DNA of 62,068 bases from an uncultured Flavobacteriales bacterium (GCA_937872175.1 CALMPI010000039.1:1-62068); one strand, 5' to 3'. Positions 41,329 to 51,397 are shown, counted from the first letter of the stretch. Program-made: numbers and translations. The notes: generated from the sequence alone by a model not told the origin.

Positions 41329-41709
41329 TCAGTGGCCCACCAGGGCGCGGTAGTCGTCAGCGCTCATGAGCGCGGCCACATCGGCCACGTTCGCGGGCTT
41401 GATCCGCACCATCCAGCCCGAGCCGTAGGGGTCCTTGTTCACGCTCGCGGGGTCGTCCGCCAGGCCGGGGTTCACCGCCAGCACGGTGCCCTTCACGGGC
41501 ATGAACAGGTCGCTCACCGTCTTCACCGCCTCCACAGTGCCGAACACCGCGTGCTCATCCACCTCCTGGCCCTCGGTGCCGATGTCCACGAAGACGATGT
41601 CGCCGAGCTCGCCCTGGGCGAATTCGGTGATGCCCACCACGGCCTCCCCGCCCTCCAGGCGGATCCACTCGTGGTCCTTGGTGTACTTCAGGTCTGCGGG
41701 GAAGTTCAT
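41329..41709 (-). CDS. gcvH: glycine cleavage system H protein
   Basis: The 126-residue lipoyl carrier shuttles the methylamine group between the P and T proteins. It begins [20 protein letters not shown], with the lipoylated Lys63 in the [16 protein letters not shown] hairpin and [22 protein letters not shown] residues ([20 protein letters not shown]) downstream. Full length. The P, T and L genes are not in the window. It lies between sprA and a vanZ-like gene, which is conserved synteny in this phylum. A TATTTTCG element upstream (about 41737) could be its own promoter. Confidence 0.96.
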   Translation of the reverse strand: MNFPADLKYTKDHEWIRLEGGEAVVGITEFAQGELGDIVFVDIGTEGQEVDEHAVFGTVEAVKTVSDLFMPVKGTVLAVNPGLADDPASVNKDPYGSGWMVRIKPANVADVAALMSADDYRALVGH

Positions 41710-41781
41710 CGGGTGCGGTGTTCTGCGTTGCGCGGCGAAAATAGGCGGGATCCCGTGTCGGACATCAGACCTCCGTCAGCC

Positions 41782-44700
41782 CTACTGGGTGAGGGTGAAG
41801 CGCAGGCTGAGGCCGAAGTTGCTGTTGGAGCTCGGGAAGGAGGTGGAGATCACCGGCTTGTTCACCACGCGCTCGTAGAACAGGCGCACGTTCAGCCGCT
41901 GGCTGATCACGTAGTCCGCCGAGGCCTTGATGGAGGTGATGTTCTGCCCGGCGGTCACCTGGTTCTGCCCCTCCTGCATCTTGCGGATCACGGTGTTGTT
42001 CTGCCGGATGCTCACGTCCACCCGCAGGTTGAGGTCGCTCTTGGGCCGGTTGCCGCCGATGGTGATGGGGAACTTCACGTTCTTGAAGCGGTAGCCGGTG
42101 CCGAACACGTACTCCTTGCCGCGCACCTCGGTCACCTGGTAGTTGCTGATGCTCAGGCTCAGGTTCCGGTCCCGGTTGTACTCGAACTTGGCCAGCAGGC
42201 TGTTCTGCAGGGTCACGTCCGCCCCCAGCAGCGGGCGCATCACCTCGGTGATGGTGACCACGCTGATCTGCCGCTCGGGGATGTAGTTGAAGGCCGCGTC
42301 CAGCTCACCGGCGCCCTCCACGAAGAGCAGGTTCGTCTGGTAGTTGCCGATGTTGAAGGTGCTGCGGTAGCTGTGCTTCACCGTGAAGGTGCGGAACCAC
42401 TTGCTGAAGGGCGCCATGCGGGAGAGCCCGTCATAGGTCACATCCCAGTTGGGCAGCGGGATCAGCCTGAAGGGGTTGGTGGTCACCTTGTCGGCGCCAC
42501 GCCCCGTGTAGGCGGCCAGGAAGGCGGGGATCACCACGTCCTGGTTGGTGGGGCCGTAGCCCGACCAGTACCCGCTGTCGGGCACGAACGCGCTGCCCTC
42601 CCGGTCCTGGCCGAGGCGTTCGCTGATGATCGTCCGGTTGTCCAGCATCTGCTGGAAGATGGGGTTCACGAAGTTGTCATCGTCCACGCTGAAGGCCGTG
42701 CCCCAGGTGATCGTGCTCACGCTGAAGTTGCCGAACTCGCGCGGGCTGTCGTTCACGTAGGTGCCCAGCGAGTCGTTCCACCGGAAGAAGCTGCTGCGGT
42801 TCTCGCTGTACACCCGGTTGGCGCTGAGCTCGATGCGCATGCTCTTGAAGGGCTCCAGGGAGAGGCGCGCGTTGATGTTCTCGGTGCGCGTCTGGGTGTG
42901 CGGCGTGAAAATGGAGGGCGTCCGCACCAGCCAGTCCTGCCCGGCCGCGTAGGAGGCGTAGTCGCGCACCACCGCATCGCTCACGTCGTGGTTCTGCTGG
43001 CCCAGGATGAAGCCGATGCCCGGGGCGGCGAAGTCGTCCATGCCGATCACGTTGGTCTTGCGCGCGTAGCCCGGCAGCAGCATCCCCGAGTTCTGGCTGT
43101 AGGTGATGTTGCCGTTGCGGATGCTCATCAGCACGCGGGCGAACGCGTCGAGCGGCTTGAACCCGCCCTCTTTCTTGTCCTTGTCCTTGTCCTTCCCTTT
43201 GTCCTTGTCCTTCTCCTCCTCCTTGGGCTTCTCACCGGCCTTGGACCTGTTGGCCTGGCTGCGATTGCTCGTGCGGCCCTTGTCGTTCACCTTTTTGAGG
43301 TATTTCGACTTGTTGTAGAGGCTCACGAAGTTCAACTGCCCGTTGATGCTGATGTTCTGCGAGTTCTGGATCACCGCGCCCAGGGTGTCCTGGGTGAAGG
43401 GCGCCCGGTCCCACTGGTATCCGGCGGCATAGGCCGCGTTGGAGGTGATCCAGTCCGTCAGGGGCAGCTTGTCGAAGGGCAGCGTGTAGGTGACGTTCAC
43501 CGTGTGGTCGTAGCCGGTGGTCTCGCCCCACTGGCTGAGGCTGGTGAGCACGCTGTCCTTCCACACCTCGTACTCGCCCTTCACCTTGGGGTCCACGCGG
43601 CCGGGTGGCTCGCCGAGGATGGCGTTGTTGTTGGCCGTGAAGTCGACCTTCAGGCTGCGGGTGATCTCGTAGCGGAAGCCGTACTGGCTGTTCCAGTTGA
43701 AGTTCTTGTTGTAGGTGGGCCTGGGGGGCAGCGAGGCGATGTCGGGGTTGGCCCGGATGAGCCGTTCGTTGTAGCCCCGGTCGATGGAGCTGCGCAGGCT
43801 CAGCTGTTTGAATCCCAGGTTGAAGTTGAACTCCTTGAACAACTTCAGCCATTTGCTCTTGTTGATGAGGCTGATGTTGGCCAGCGGCTTCACCTCCCGG
43901 GGCTTGGGGTTGTGCACGTAGGCGATGGCCCCGCGGTGCGTCACCGTGTTGTCGAACTCGGTGTTCACATCGTGGAACTCCTGGTCGGCATAGCTGTAGG
44001 TGAGCGAGAGGTTCTCCACGTCCCAGAAATGCTCCTTCTTGCCCCCCGCGCGGTCCTTGCGCACGTTGGTGAGGTTGATGCTCCGACGCCGCGTGTAGGT
44101 GCGCACCTGCTTGAGCCGTTCCCTGCGTTCGTCGGGGGTGAGGTTGCGCGTGGCATCGTCCCATTCGATGTCGGGGTTCAGAGGGTCGAACTGGGGATTG
44201 CTCACCTGCTCGCTGTAGCCCACGAACACGGGCACCTTCACCCCGCTCTCCTCGGGCAGGAACTTGCCCATCTCCAGGTTGGCGGCCAGGTCCACACCGT
44301 ACTTGGTCTCCCGCTGGCGCTCGCTCACACGCTTGTCGATGCTGCCCCAGAAGGGGGTGCTGTAATTGCCGGCCACGCTCAGGGTGCCCAGGTCCGCCAG
44401 GGTGGTGTTCACCCGGCCGATGGCCGCCCAGCCGCCGCGCTGATCGAAGTCGGTGAGCCGCAGTTCGTTCACCCACACCTCCACGCATTTGCTGAGGCCG
44501 TCATCCACCCCCCAGGGGTTGGCCTCCACGCCGTCCTTCTTGGGGTTGCGGATGCCGATCATCACCGTGCGCATCTGGCTGAGGTTGGGGTTGCCCTTCA
44601 CCACGATGCGGCGGTCGCCCTCGAACTGGATGTAGCGCTGGTTGGTGGCGAAGCCCTCGCGGTTGCGCTCGATCTTCACGTCGTTCAGCTTGGCGAACTC

Positions 44701-47700
44701 GATCACCATGTTGTTGGCCTCGGGCCACACGCTGGCCGGATCGTTGTTGCCGAAGGCCGAGGGGACCACCGGCACCTCGTACTCGTAGTAGTTCTGGTCG
44801 AAGTCGTTGCCCAGGCGCACGAACACGCTCACGTCGCCGTACTCCACGGGGTTGCCGGGGTCCGAGCTCTCGGCGTGGATGAACATGCGCATCTTCTTGT
44901 AGCTGCGGATGTCGAACTGCACGTTGCGGAAGGCGGCCCGGGCGTCCCCGTCACGGAGGTTGCAGGTGCGCAGCTGCAGGCTCTGCTCGTTCAGGTTGCG
45001 CAGGTTGGCGCTGGCCACGTCCACCTCCTGCAGGATGCCCGGTGGCACCACGTAGTTGATGGGCACCCGGTTGCCGTTCTCCTCCACGTTCACCGCGGCC
45101 ACCTCGAAGGTGGTGGGATCGGGGTCCGTGCCGATGCCCTCGCCGGGTGTCTCCAGCGAGAAGAAGTACTTGCGCCATTCGCCGCGGATGAACTCCAGCC
45201 GCGCGAAACGCAGCACCGCCTCCTGCGGCCAGCCGTGCATCACCATGCGCATGAAGCGGATGCTGCGGAAGTCCTGGATCCCGTTCACCACGCGGTCGGG
45301 CTGGCGGATGGGCACCTTGAACTGGTACCAGTACACCTGCTTGCCGCTGATGGGGTGCGTGCCCAGCACACGGTCCGTGACGTAGCCGCTGCCCACCTGG
45401 AGCTCATTGGGCCGCAGGTTCACGCGGTACTGGAAGTAGCTCTCGTTCTCCGCCAGGTTCTGGTCCTGGTTGATGTCCTCGGTGGTGGGCAGGGTGGTCT
45501 GCTGCGTGGGATAGTCCTCCGGGCTGTCCACGTCGGTGATGCTGTTGCCTTCCGGACCGTTGAATTCCTTGTAGCGGAAGAGCATGTCGGCCAGCGGGTT
45601 GCCGTCGTAGTCGTCGCCGCGGAAGAAGCGGTAGTTGTCCGCCGAAGGGTCGGCGTTGATGCGGGCCAGCGCGTTCGGGTTCGTCACCACACTGGCCACC
45701 GGTTGCAGGTAGTCCGTCTGGTAGAAGGTCTGCTCGGTGCGTCCCTCCACGTCGGTCTGCTGGTCGCTCAGCCCGTCGAGGCCCACGTCCTGGTAGCGGT
45801 TGCTGTTGTCCTCGGTGATGGCGAAGGCGTTCACCACGCTCTGGGTGGTGGCCACCACACCCCAGTTGGTCTCGCCCGTGGTGTAGCTCAGGTCCGTTCC
45901 ATCGGGCGGCAGGCCGTTCTCGAAGCTCTTCCGGCTGTCGCGCAGCACGTCCTCGCTGATGTTGCCCAGGTCGATGTACAGGTCGCCGCCCGTGCTGTTC
46001 TGGCTGTCCTCGTTGCTGCCCGCACCGGTGCCCTCGCTGAAGGGGTCCATCATCCAGAACTGGATGGTCTCGATGTTGCTGGCCTCGAAATCCGTGGTGG
46101 TGATGCGGCGCGTGATGCCCGCCCAGCTGTCCGCAGGGTCCAGCAGGAAGCCGTCCTGGTCCAGACCGTTCACGTTGAAGTTGTACGGGCCACGCTCCCG
46201 GGGGTAGTAGGCCAGGTCGAGCACGGGGATGTTGGCCGGTGCGCCCGCCTGCAGCTGCCGGTTGGGGAACACCTCCAGTTCCAGCACCTCGCGCTGGCGG
46301 TGGTCCGCCTGCATGTTGCCGGTGATGTTCGGCGGCGTCAGGTTGTTGTTGCGGAAGAAGAGCGGATCGATGACGTACCACGCCAGCTTGGCGCGGCGGA
46401 AGCCCGTGCGCAGGTCGTTGATGAAGTCGCCCTCGGGGAAGAGGTCCGGAATGCCCTGCGGGGTGGCCGCGTGGAACCACAGGCTCTGCTGGCGGAGATC
46501 GATGGTGCTCACGCTGCCCTCGAAGTCGTCGATGTAGCTGGTGCCTGCGTTGCCGATGGCCCTGCTGTGGCCGGGGATCAGGTAGGCCGCCTCCGCGCTG
46601 GCGTTCACCGTGCTGATCTCCTTGGTGGCGAAGAAGGGCAGCTTGTCCACCAGGGTGGTGATCAGGTTGCTCTCGGTGCGCCAGTTGGCGTCAAGCCCCA
46701 CGATGGTGTTGCTGATCGGCTCGTCGCCCACGTTCACCTTCTGGGTCAGCGGACGCTCGTAGAGGTTCATCACCGTGCCGCCGATGGTCAGGTCCCTGTT
46801 CACCCTGAAATCAAAGCGCGCACCGGCCAGCGTCTTGGTCTGGATGCTGAAGAGCGAGTTGCTCTCCAGGCTGATGTTGATGGGTGTGCCGCTCTCCAGG
46901 ATGCCCTGATTGATGATCTTCACCCGGCCCAGGTTGTAGTCCACCGTGTAGTCCTGGTTCTCCACCAGGCGCACTCCGCCGGCGGTCACCACCACGCTGC
47001 CCTGCGGGATGTTCACCGAGTTGAGGCTGATGACGTCGCTGCTGGCGCTGCGGTAGCTGCCCTTCAGGCGGAAGCGGTTGAGCTCGGGCTGGTTCTGCGC
47101 GGCGACCTTGGTGCTGTCGTACAGCACCTGGAACACGATCTGCTGGCGGATCGCCAGCGGTTGTTCGGGGTCGAGCGCCTGGTCCAGCGTGGTGCCGAAG
47201 GGCTCCAGCACGGGGAAGTAGACGCGTCCGTTCTGGCTGTTGATGGTGCCGCCCGTGGTGGCCGCGCCATCGATGAAGTCGAACCAGCCATCGGGGTTCG
47301 GCGCGTTCTGCGGGTCCAGGCGGTCCAGGCTCAGCGCCTGCAGCAGCGGGATCTGGTCGATCGGCGCACGCGGCACGTAGTTCAGGTCCACCCCGGTGGT
47401 GGGGTTGTTGTAGATCAGGTCCAGCCGGAACTCCTCGCGGTTCACCTGGAAGGCGCCCAGCGAGTACACGTTCTTCATCATCAGGTCCCACAGTGGGATC
47501 CGCGGGTTGGTGATGGTGGCCTTCAGCAGGCGCAGCATCAGTGCGCTGGTGCCCACCGCGCCGTCCGTGCTGAACTCGCCCACCTGGTAGGTCTGCCCGT
47601 TGTACACGAACTGGTAGGCCACCGCCAGCACCTCGTCGTTGTTGAGGCTCTGGTTGAGGCTGACGAAGCCGAGGCGGTCGTTGAGGCTGTACTCGTTGGG

Positions 47701-49062
47701 TTGCAGCAGGCGCGCGCTCTCCAGCTTCTCGAAGTGCCGTGCGGCCACCACGCCCAACGCCTGCAGCGCCTGGCTGGAGTTCGCAAAGCCCCGGATGGCC
47801 GGGTTGTTCGCCACGGTCTGGTACAGGGAGTTGGCCGCGTTGTCCGCCGTGGTCCCCGCAGCGTCGATCAACAGGCCGGGCGGAAGGTCGCCGCTCACCT
47901 TGCCCGCGGCGATGGCGGCGGCATCCGCGTTCTCGCCCAGGTCGGTGAAGGCCACGATGTTGCGCGTCTGCGCGAAATCGAAGCGCGTATTGGTGACCCA
48001 CACCTCCACGCGCGTCACCTGGATCGGGCTGTTCACCGTGGGCAGCGTGCGCAGGCTCTGCTCATACAGGTCGCGGAAGAAGTGGCCCAGGAAGTAGTGC
48101 TTGTTGGCCTCGTACTCGTCCGCCTTGATGTCGAAGTTGGTGGTCTGCGCCCCGCCCTGGGTCTGGATGTTGCGCCGCTGCCCCTTCTCCTGGCTGAAGA
48201 TGCCGGTGGCCGTGAGGCGACCGAAGCGCAGCTCGGTCTTGATGCCGAAGAGGCTCTGGCTGCCCTGGATCAGCTGGCCCTGCAGCGGCAGGCTCACGTT
48301 CCCCGCCTCGATCTTCTGGATGATCTCGTCCTCGTAGCCGGTGTAGTCCAGCTTCACCTGGTTCTCGAAATCGAAGGTGGCCTCGGTGTTGTAGCTGGTG
48401 TTGATCTTCAGCTTGTCCCCGATGTTGCCCGTCAGGTTCAGCTGGATCCGCTGGTCGAAATCGAAGGTGGTGATGCGCCGCTGGTCCACCGGGATCCGCG
48501 GGTTCTCGGTCTTGGAGACGTTCACCCCGAAGATGATCTCCGCCGAGCCCTGCGGACGGATGTCGATCGTGTTGCCGCCGAAGATCCGGTCGAACAGCTC
48601 GCCCTTCACGTTCAGCGAGGGGATGAGCCCCTTGGCCGCCCGCTCCGTCTCGCTGGTGCTCTTCTCCGTCCAGTACGTCTCCATGGCGCGCTCCATGTCG
48701 TACTGGAGGTACTCGTCCAGCGTCATGCTCATCGGCGGCCGGTAGTCGAAGGAGCCGCCCACACTGCTGTTGAGGATGTACTGGCCCGTCACCGGGTCGT
48801 AGATCACCTCGTTCTCGATGTTCTCGGGGTCCTGAAGGTCCACCCCGCCGTCGCTCTGGCCGGTGCCTGGGTCGCTGTCGATCGGCCACAGCAGCTCGAC
48901 CTCGGGGCTGTCCACCTGCTGAACGAGGAAGCCCAGGTCCAGCGAAGCTTCCGCCAGCTCCGGCAGGGCCAGCAGCATGGCCAGCAGCACCGCCAGGCGC
49001 TGGGGCCACCCGGTGGAAAGGACCCGCACCAGGCCCCTGTTCGTGCGTCCGGACCGCTTCAC
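41782..49062 (-). CDS. sprA: type IX secretion system outer-membrane translocon SprA (Sov)
   Basis: The 2426-residue protein has the length and conserved segments of SprA, the very large beta-barrel that moves sorting-domain proteins across the outer membrane. Visible signatures include PGHSRAIGNAGTSYIDDFEG, SLWFHAATPQGIPDLFPEGD, YPRERGPYNFNVNGLDQDG, and a C-terminal barrel ending LRFTLTQ. A hydrophobic N-terminus (LAVLLAMLLALPELAEA) acts as signal peptide. A Lys/Asp/Glu-rich stretch (KPKEEEKDKDKGKDKDKDKK) near residue 1950 is a probable loop. The ATG overlaps the ruvA stop by 4 bp, so translation is coupled. It should export the sorting-domain proteins encoded elsewhere in this window. Confidence 0.96.
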   Translation of the reverse strand: MKRSGRTNRGLVRVLSTGWPQRLAVLLAMLLALPELAEASLDLGFLVQQVDSPEVELLWPIDSDPGTGQSDGGVDLQDPENIENEVIYDPVTGQYILNSSVGGSFDYRPPMSMTLDEYLQYDMERAMETYWTEKSTSETERAAKGLIPSLNVKGELFDRIFGGNTIDIRPQGSAEIIFGVNVSKTENPRIPVDQRRITTFDFDQRIQLNLTGNIGDKLKINTSYNTEATFDFENQVKLDYTGYEDEIIQKIEAGNVSLPLQGQLIQGSQSLFGIKTELRFGRLTATGIFSQEKGQRRNIQTQGGAQTTNFDIKADEYEANKHYFLGHFFRDLYEQSLRTLPTVNSPIQVTRVEVWVTNTRFDFAQTRNIVAFTDLGENADAAAIAAGKVSGDLPPGLLIDAAGTTADNAANSLYQTVANNPAIRGFANSSQALQALGVVAARHFEKLESARLLQPNEYSLNDRLGFVSLNQSLNNDEVLAVAYQFVYNGQTYQVGEFSTDGAVGTSALMLRLLKATITNPRIPLWDLMMKNVYSLGAFQVNREEFRLDLIYNNPTTGVDLNYVPRAPIDQIPLLQALSLDRLDPQNAPNPDGWFDFIDGAATTGGTINSQNGRVYFPVLEPFGTTLDQALDPEQPLAIRQQIVFQVLYDSTKVAAQNQPELNRFRLKGSYRSASSDVISLNSVNIPQGSVVVTAGGVRLVENQDYTVDYNLGRVKIINQGILESGTPINISLESNSLFSIQTKTLAGARFDFRVNRDLTIGGTVMNLYERPLTQKVNVGDEPISNTIVGLDANWRTESNLITTLVDKLPFFATKEISTVNASAEAAYLIPGHSRAIGNAGTSYIDDFEGSVSTIDLRQQSLWFHAATPQGIPDLFPEGDFINDLRTGFRRAKLAWYVIDPLFFRNNNLTPPNITGNMQADHRQREVLELEVFPNRQLQAGAPANIPVLDLAYYPRERGPYNFNVNGLDQDGFLLDPADSWAGITRRITTTDFEASNIETIQFWMMDPFSEGTGAGSNEDSQNSTGGDLYIDLGNISEDVLRDSRKSFENGLPPDGTDLSYTTGETNWGVVATTQSVVNAFAITEDNSNRYQDVGLDGLSDQQTDVEGRTEQTFYQTDYLQPVASVVTNPNALARINADPSADNYRFFRGDDYDGNPLADMLFRYKEFNGPEGNSITDVDSPEDYPTQQTTLPTTEDINQDQNLAENESYFQYRVNLRPNELQVGSGYVTDRVLGTHPISGKQVYWYQFKVPIRQPDRVVNGIQDFRSIRFMRMVMHGWPQEAVLRFARLEFIRGEWRKYFFSLETPGEGIGTDPDPTTFEVAAVNVEENGNRVPINYVVPPGILQEVDVASANLRNLNEQSLQLRTCNLRDGDARAAFRNVQFDIRSYKKMRMFIHAESSDPGNPVEYGDVSVFVRLGNDFDQNYYEYEVPVVPSAFGNNDPASVWPEANNMVIEFAKLNDVKIERNREGFATNQRYIQFEGDRRIVVKGNPNLSQMRTVMIGIRNPKKDGVEANPWGVDDGLSKCVEVWVNELRLTDFDQRGGWAAIGRVNTTLADLGTLSVAGNYSTPFWGSIDKRVSERQRETKYGVDLAANLEMGKFLPEESGVKVPVFVGYSEQVSNPQFDPLNPDIEWDDATRNLTPDERRERLKQVRTYTRRRSINLTNVRKDRAGGKKEHFWDVENLSLTYSYADQEFHDVNTEFDNTVTHRGAIAYVHNPKPREVKPLANISLINKSKWLKLFKEFNFNLGFKQLSLRSSIDRGYNERLIRANPDIASLPPRPTYNKNFNWNSQYGFRYEITRSLKVDFTANNNAILGEPPGRVDPKVKGEYEVWKDSVLTSLSQWGETTGYDHTVNVTYTLPFDKLPLTDWITSNAAYAAGYQWDRAPFTQDTLGAVIQNSQNISINGQLNFVSLYNKSKYLKKVNDKGRTSNRSQANRSKAGEKPKEEEKDKDKGKDKDKDKKEGGFKPLDAFARVLMSIRNGNITYSQNSGMLLPGYARKTNVIGMDDFAAPGIGFILGQQNHDVSDAVVRDYASYAAGQDWLVRTPSIFTPHTQTRTENINARLSLEPFKSMRIELSANRVYSENRSSFFRWNDSLGTYVNDSPREFGNFSVSTITWGTAFSVDDDNFVNPIFQQMLDNRTIISERLGQDREGSAFVPDSGYWSGYGPTNQDVVIPAFLAAYTGRGADKVTTNPFRLIPLPNWDVTYDGLSRMAPFSKWFRTFTVKHSYRSTFNIGNYQTNLLFVEGAGELDAAFNYIPERQISVVTITEVMRPLLGADVTLQNSLLAKFEYNRDRNLSLSISNYQVTEVRGKEYVFGTGYRFKNVKFPITIGGNRPKSDLNLRVDVSIRQNNTVIRKMQEGQNQVTAGQNITSIKASADYVISQRLNVRLFYERVVNKPVISTSFPSSNSNFGLSLRFTLTQ

Positions 49063-49661
49063 AGGTTCTTCAGCGTCAACTTGATCAGCTCCTCCAATGG
49101 CGGTGGTCCGTCCGCATGTTCCTTGAGCACGCCTTGCAGCGCCCGTTCGGCCTTCACCCGGTCAAGCCCCAGGGAGACCAACGCCGATAACGCCTCCGAC
49201 CGGACCGTATTGCCCGTGGCCGCCACCGGGCTGAACGCCGCTCCGGCCAGCACGGGACCCAGCTCGGCGATGACCCGCTGGGCCAGCTTCGGTCCGATGC
49301 CCTTGATGCCGCGCAAGGCGCTCTCATCCCCGGCCACGATGGCCGACCGAAGGTCATCGGCCCTCCGTGCGCCCAGAATGGCCATGCCCAAGGTGGCGCT
49401 CACCCCCTGCACGGTGATGAGCTGCCTGAACAAGGCCCGCTCCTGGGTGTTGATGAACCCAAAGAGCCGGTGATCGCTGAGGCCGCTGCGCACATCCACC
49501 GTCACCGCGTAATGCACCGGCATCCGCACGGGCCGTCCTTCGGCCGGCAGTTGCTCAAAGGCCGAGGCGGGCAGTTGCACCCAATAGCCCACGCCATGGC
49601 ACTCCACCACGGCATGGCCGGGCGCCTTCTCCAAAAGGATACCGCTCAGGCTCTCGATCAT
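49059..49661 (-). CDS. ruvA: Holliday junction DNA helicase subunit RuvA
   Basis: The 200-residue protein starts MIESLSGILLEKAPGHAVVE and shows domain I (OB fold, VECHGVGYWVQLPASAFEQL), domain II with two helix-hairpin-helix motifs (LITVQGVSATLGMAILG and GIKGIGPKLAQRVIAEL) and a flexible C-terminal domain III (SEALSALVSLGLDRVKAERA). RuvA binds Holliday junctions and loads the RuvB motor, encoded at 60889-61914. The frame is open upstream, but family alignment supports this ATG. It overlaps sprA by 4 bp. Confidence 0.96.
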   Translation of the reverse strand: MIESLSGILLEKAPGHAVVECHGVGYWVQLPASAFEQLPAEGRPVRMPVHYAVTVDVRSGLSDHRLFGFINTQERALFRQLITVQGVSATLGMAILGARRADDLRSAIVAGDESALRGIKGIGPKLAQRVIAELGPVLAGAAFSPVAATGNTVRSEALSALVSLGLDRVKAERALQGVLKEHADGPPPLEELIKLTLKNL

Positions 49662-49791
49662 CGATCGCCCGGAAAGGGGTCTGCTCGCATGTTCCGGGGT
49701 AGCGGTCCTTCTATGCAGCGCGGTTTTCGGAAGCGCGAATGTAGGAGCTTCCCGGGATCCGGGACCAGCCCGGCGTCGCTTCCTTTGGGGC

Positions 49792-50484
49792 GTGGAACGG
49801 GAACGCATCGTGGTGCTCACCGGGGCAGGGGTCAGCGCGGAGAGCGGTTTGCGCACCTTCCGGGATGGTGATGGCCTGTGGGAGGAACACCGGGTGGAGG
49901 ACGTGGCCACGCCCGAAGCCTGGGGGCGCGACCCGGAACTGGTGCTGCGCTTCTATGACCAGCGCCGCGCCCAGGTGATGTCCGCGGCACCCAATGCGGC
50001 GCACACCGCGATCGCCCGGCTGGAAGCGCGTCACGAGGTGGACGTGGTGACCCAGAACATCGACGACCTCCACGAACGGGCCGGCAGCACCCGCGTGATG
50101 CATCTGCACGGCGAGATCCTCCTGGCACGCAGCACGGCCGACCCGCGGCTCATCACGCCGGTGAACGGTCCGACCCTGAGGCTGGGCGACCGCTGCGCGC
50201 TGGGATCCCAACTGCGGCCGCACATCGTGTGGTTCGGCGAGGCCGTGCCGCTCATCGCGGAGGCCGCCACCCTGGTCGCCCGTGCCGACCGGTTGATCAT
50301 CGTGGGCACCAGCCTTCAGGTGTACCCGGCCGCCGGTCTGGTGCACGCGCTTCCGCCGGGGCGTCCCATCCACCTCATCGACCCCTCGGATGTGCCACTG
50401 CGCAGCGCGGCGGTGGAGCACATCAAGCAGAAGGCCAGCATCGGCATGCCGATGCTGGCCTCCAGGCTGATGGGCGGCGCCTAA
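49792..50484 (+). CDS. cobB: Sir2-family NAD-dependent protein deacylase
   Basis: The 230-residue enzyme starts at GTG 49792. NAD-binding motif VLTGAGVSAESGLRTFRDGD, then TQNIDDLHERAG, catalytic His106 in MHLHGE, and GTSLQVYPAAGLVH near the C-terminus are all present. The Arg in GLRTFR and nearby Tyr/Arg (YDQRR) match the sirtuin-5-like class that removes acyl groups including succinyl. The zinc-binding cysteine pairs are absent; after HLHGE the chain reads ILLARSTADPRLI. Zinc-less Sir2 proteins of this type occur in Bacteroidota. It is divergent from ruvA and overlaps the converging secreted gene by 4 bp. Confidence 0.93.
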   Translation: MERERIVVLTGAGVSAESGLRTFRDGDGLWEEHRVEDVATPEAWGRDPELVLRFYDQRRAQVMSAAPNAAHTAIARLEARHEVDVVTQNIDDLHERAGSTRVMHLHGEILLARSTADPRLITPVNGPTLRLGDRCALGSQLRPHIVWFGEAVPLIAEAATLVARADRLIIVGTSLQVYPAAGLVHALPPGRPIHLIDPSDVPLRSAAVEHIKQKASIGMPMLASRLMGGA

Positions 50485-51230
50485 CGCCCGGCCACCACGA
50501 AGCGGATGCTCGAGGCCGCCCGGCCGTTGCGCTGCAGCGAGGCGAAGTACATGCCCGGCGCCAGCTGCGCCGTGGGTACGGTGATGCGCGCCGCAGCGCC
50601 GCGCACCGGCACCTGAAGCACCTGCTCACCCACCATGTTGTGCACCACCACCTGCGCGCCCACCACATCATGGTTCAGCTCCAGGCGCAACTGCACATCC
50701 TGGCCGACGGCCGGGTTCGGGAAGGCTTCGAACTGCTTCACCTCGAGCTCAGGAACGCCCACGGAGGTCACTTGGAACCGGATGTCGCACCACACCGTGT
50801 CCGAAGGGTTGCTGATATCATACCAGACATAGCGGTAGGTGCTCGCGCCGTTCGCCCCGTACGGGGTGTGGTACGCGTGGAAGTTGGTCACCATCACACC
50901 GGGCTGGCACTGGATCGCATGCTGAGGCTGCGCGTTCCACACCGGCAGTGCGCCGGCCAGTTGCGGGGCGTAGCACACACCCCAGCAGAAGTAGTTCTCC
51001 GTGTTGGGCACCACCGAAAGCTCGTAGCGACGCACGTTCAGCGTCTTGTTCGTGGACCCATTGAGGATCACGTGCACATCCACTTCCTGGTTCGGCGTGG
51101 CGTTGTCGCCCCAGTGCTCGATCAGCTGACCGTTCACCATGTTGCCCCACAGATCGTGAAGTTCGGCCAGCTGTGCCTGGGTGCCGGCGACGAGCGTGAT
51201 CAAGGAGAGGGAGAGGAGGGTTCGCTTCAT
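50481..51230 (-). CDS. secreted protein with type IX sorting domain
   Basis: The 249 residues from ATG 51228-51230 begin with a signal peptide (MKRTLLSLSLITLVAGTQAQ). The mature N-terminal domain (LAELHDLWGNMVNGQLIEHW, then EVDVHVILNGSTNKTLNVRRYELSVV and NYFCWGVCYAPQ) is a beta-rich module seen by me in other secreted proteins of the phylum; role unknown. The C-terminus (EAFPNPAVGQDVQLRLEL, then APGMYFASLQRNG) is the sorting domain. A TACTTTTG promoter element lies about 40 nt upstream on the minus strand. Confidence 0.88.
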   Translation of the reverse strand: MKRTLLSLSLITLVAGTQAQLAELHDLWGNMVNGQLIEHWGDNATPNQEVDVHVILNGSTNKTLNVRRYELSVVPNTENYFCWGVCYAPQLAGALPVWNAQPQHAIQCQPGVMVTNFHAYHTPYGANGASTYRYVWYDISNPSDTVWCDIRFQVTSVGVPELEVKQFEAFPNPAVGQDVQLRLELNHDVVGAQVVVHNMVGEQVLQVPVRGAAARITVPTAQLAPGMYFASLQRNGRAASSIRFVVAGR

Positions 51231-51268
51231 GGTGGTCGGCTGTTCGCGGTGACAGGAACGTTCGATGA

Positions 51269-51276
51269 CAAAAGTA
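51269..51276 (-). promoter_or_regulatory. -7 element (TACTTTTG) of the secreted gene at 50481-51230
   Basis: A perfect TAnnTTTG match on the minus strand, 38 nt before the ATG. No clear TTG at 17-23 bp further upstream. Confidence 0.5.
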
Positions 51277-51367
51277 GTGGGGACGATCGCGTTCCACATG
51301 ACCCTGAATGTTCTTTCTCAGCATCCACCACGGCCCGTAGGATCCCAAGGAGGACCGGACAACCCCC

Positions 51368-51397
51368 TTGGCCATTGCATGCGCCCGCCTACATTTG
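51368..51397 (+). promoter_or_regulatory. promoter of the Omp28-type secreted gene (TTG-N19-TACATTTG)
   Basis: TTG at 51368-51370, 19-bp spacer, TACATTTG at 51390-51397: a full match to the Bacteroidota primary promoter, 78 nt before the ATG at 51476. The best promoter in the window. Confidence 0.75.

Noticed and set aside
43190..43240. Possible tandem-repeat element in sprA (KDKGKDKDKDKK region)
   Set aside because: The in-frame Lys/Asp-rich coding repeat fits a charged loop within an intact gene; there is no sign of a separate element or frame disruption.
41209..49473. A 2754-codon open frame on the plus strand, antisense to sprA, vanZ, gcvH and ruvA
   Set aside because: It has His/Val/Leu/Ala-rich low-complexity composition, no recognisable domain, and covers four unambiguous minus-strand genes. 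It is a by-product of high GC at third codon positions.
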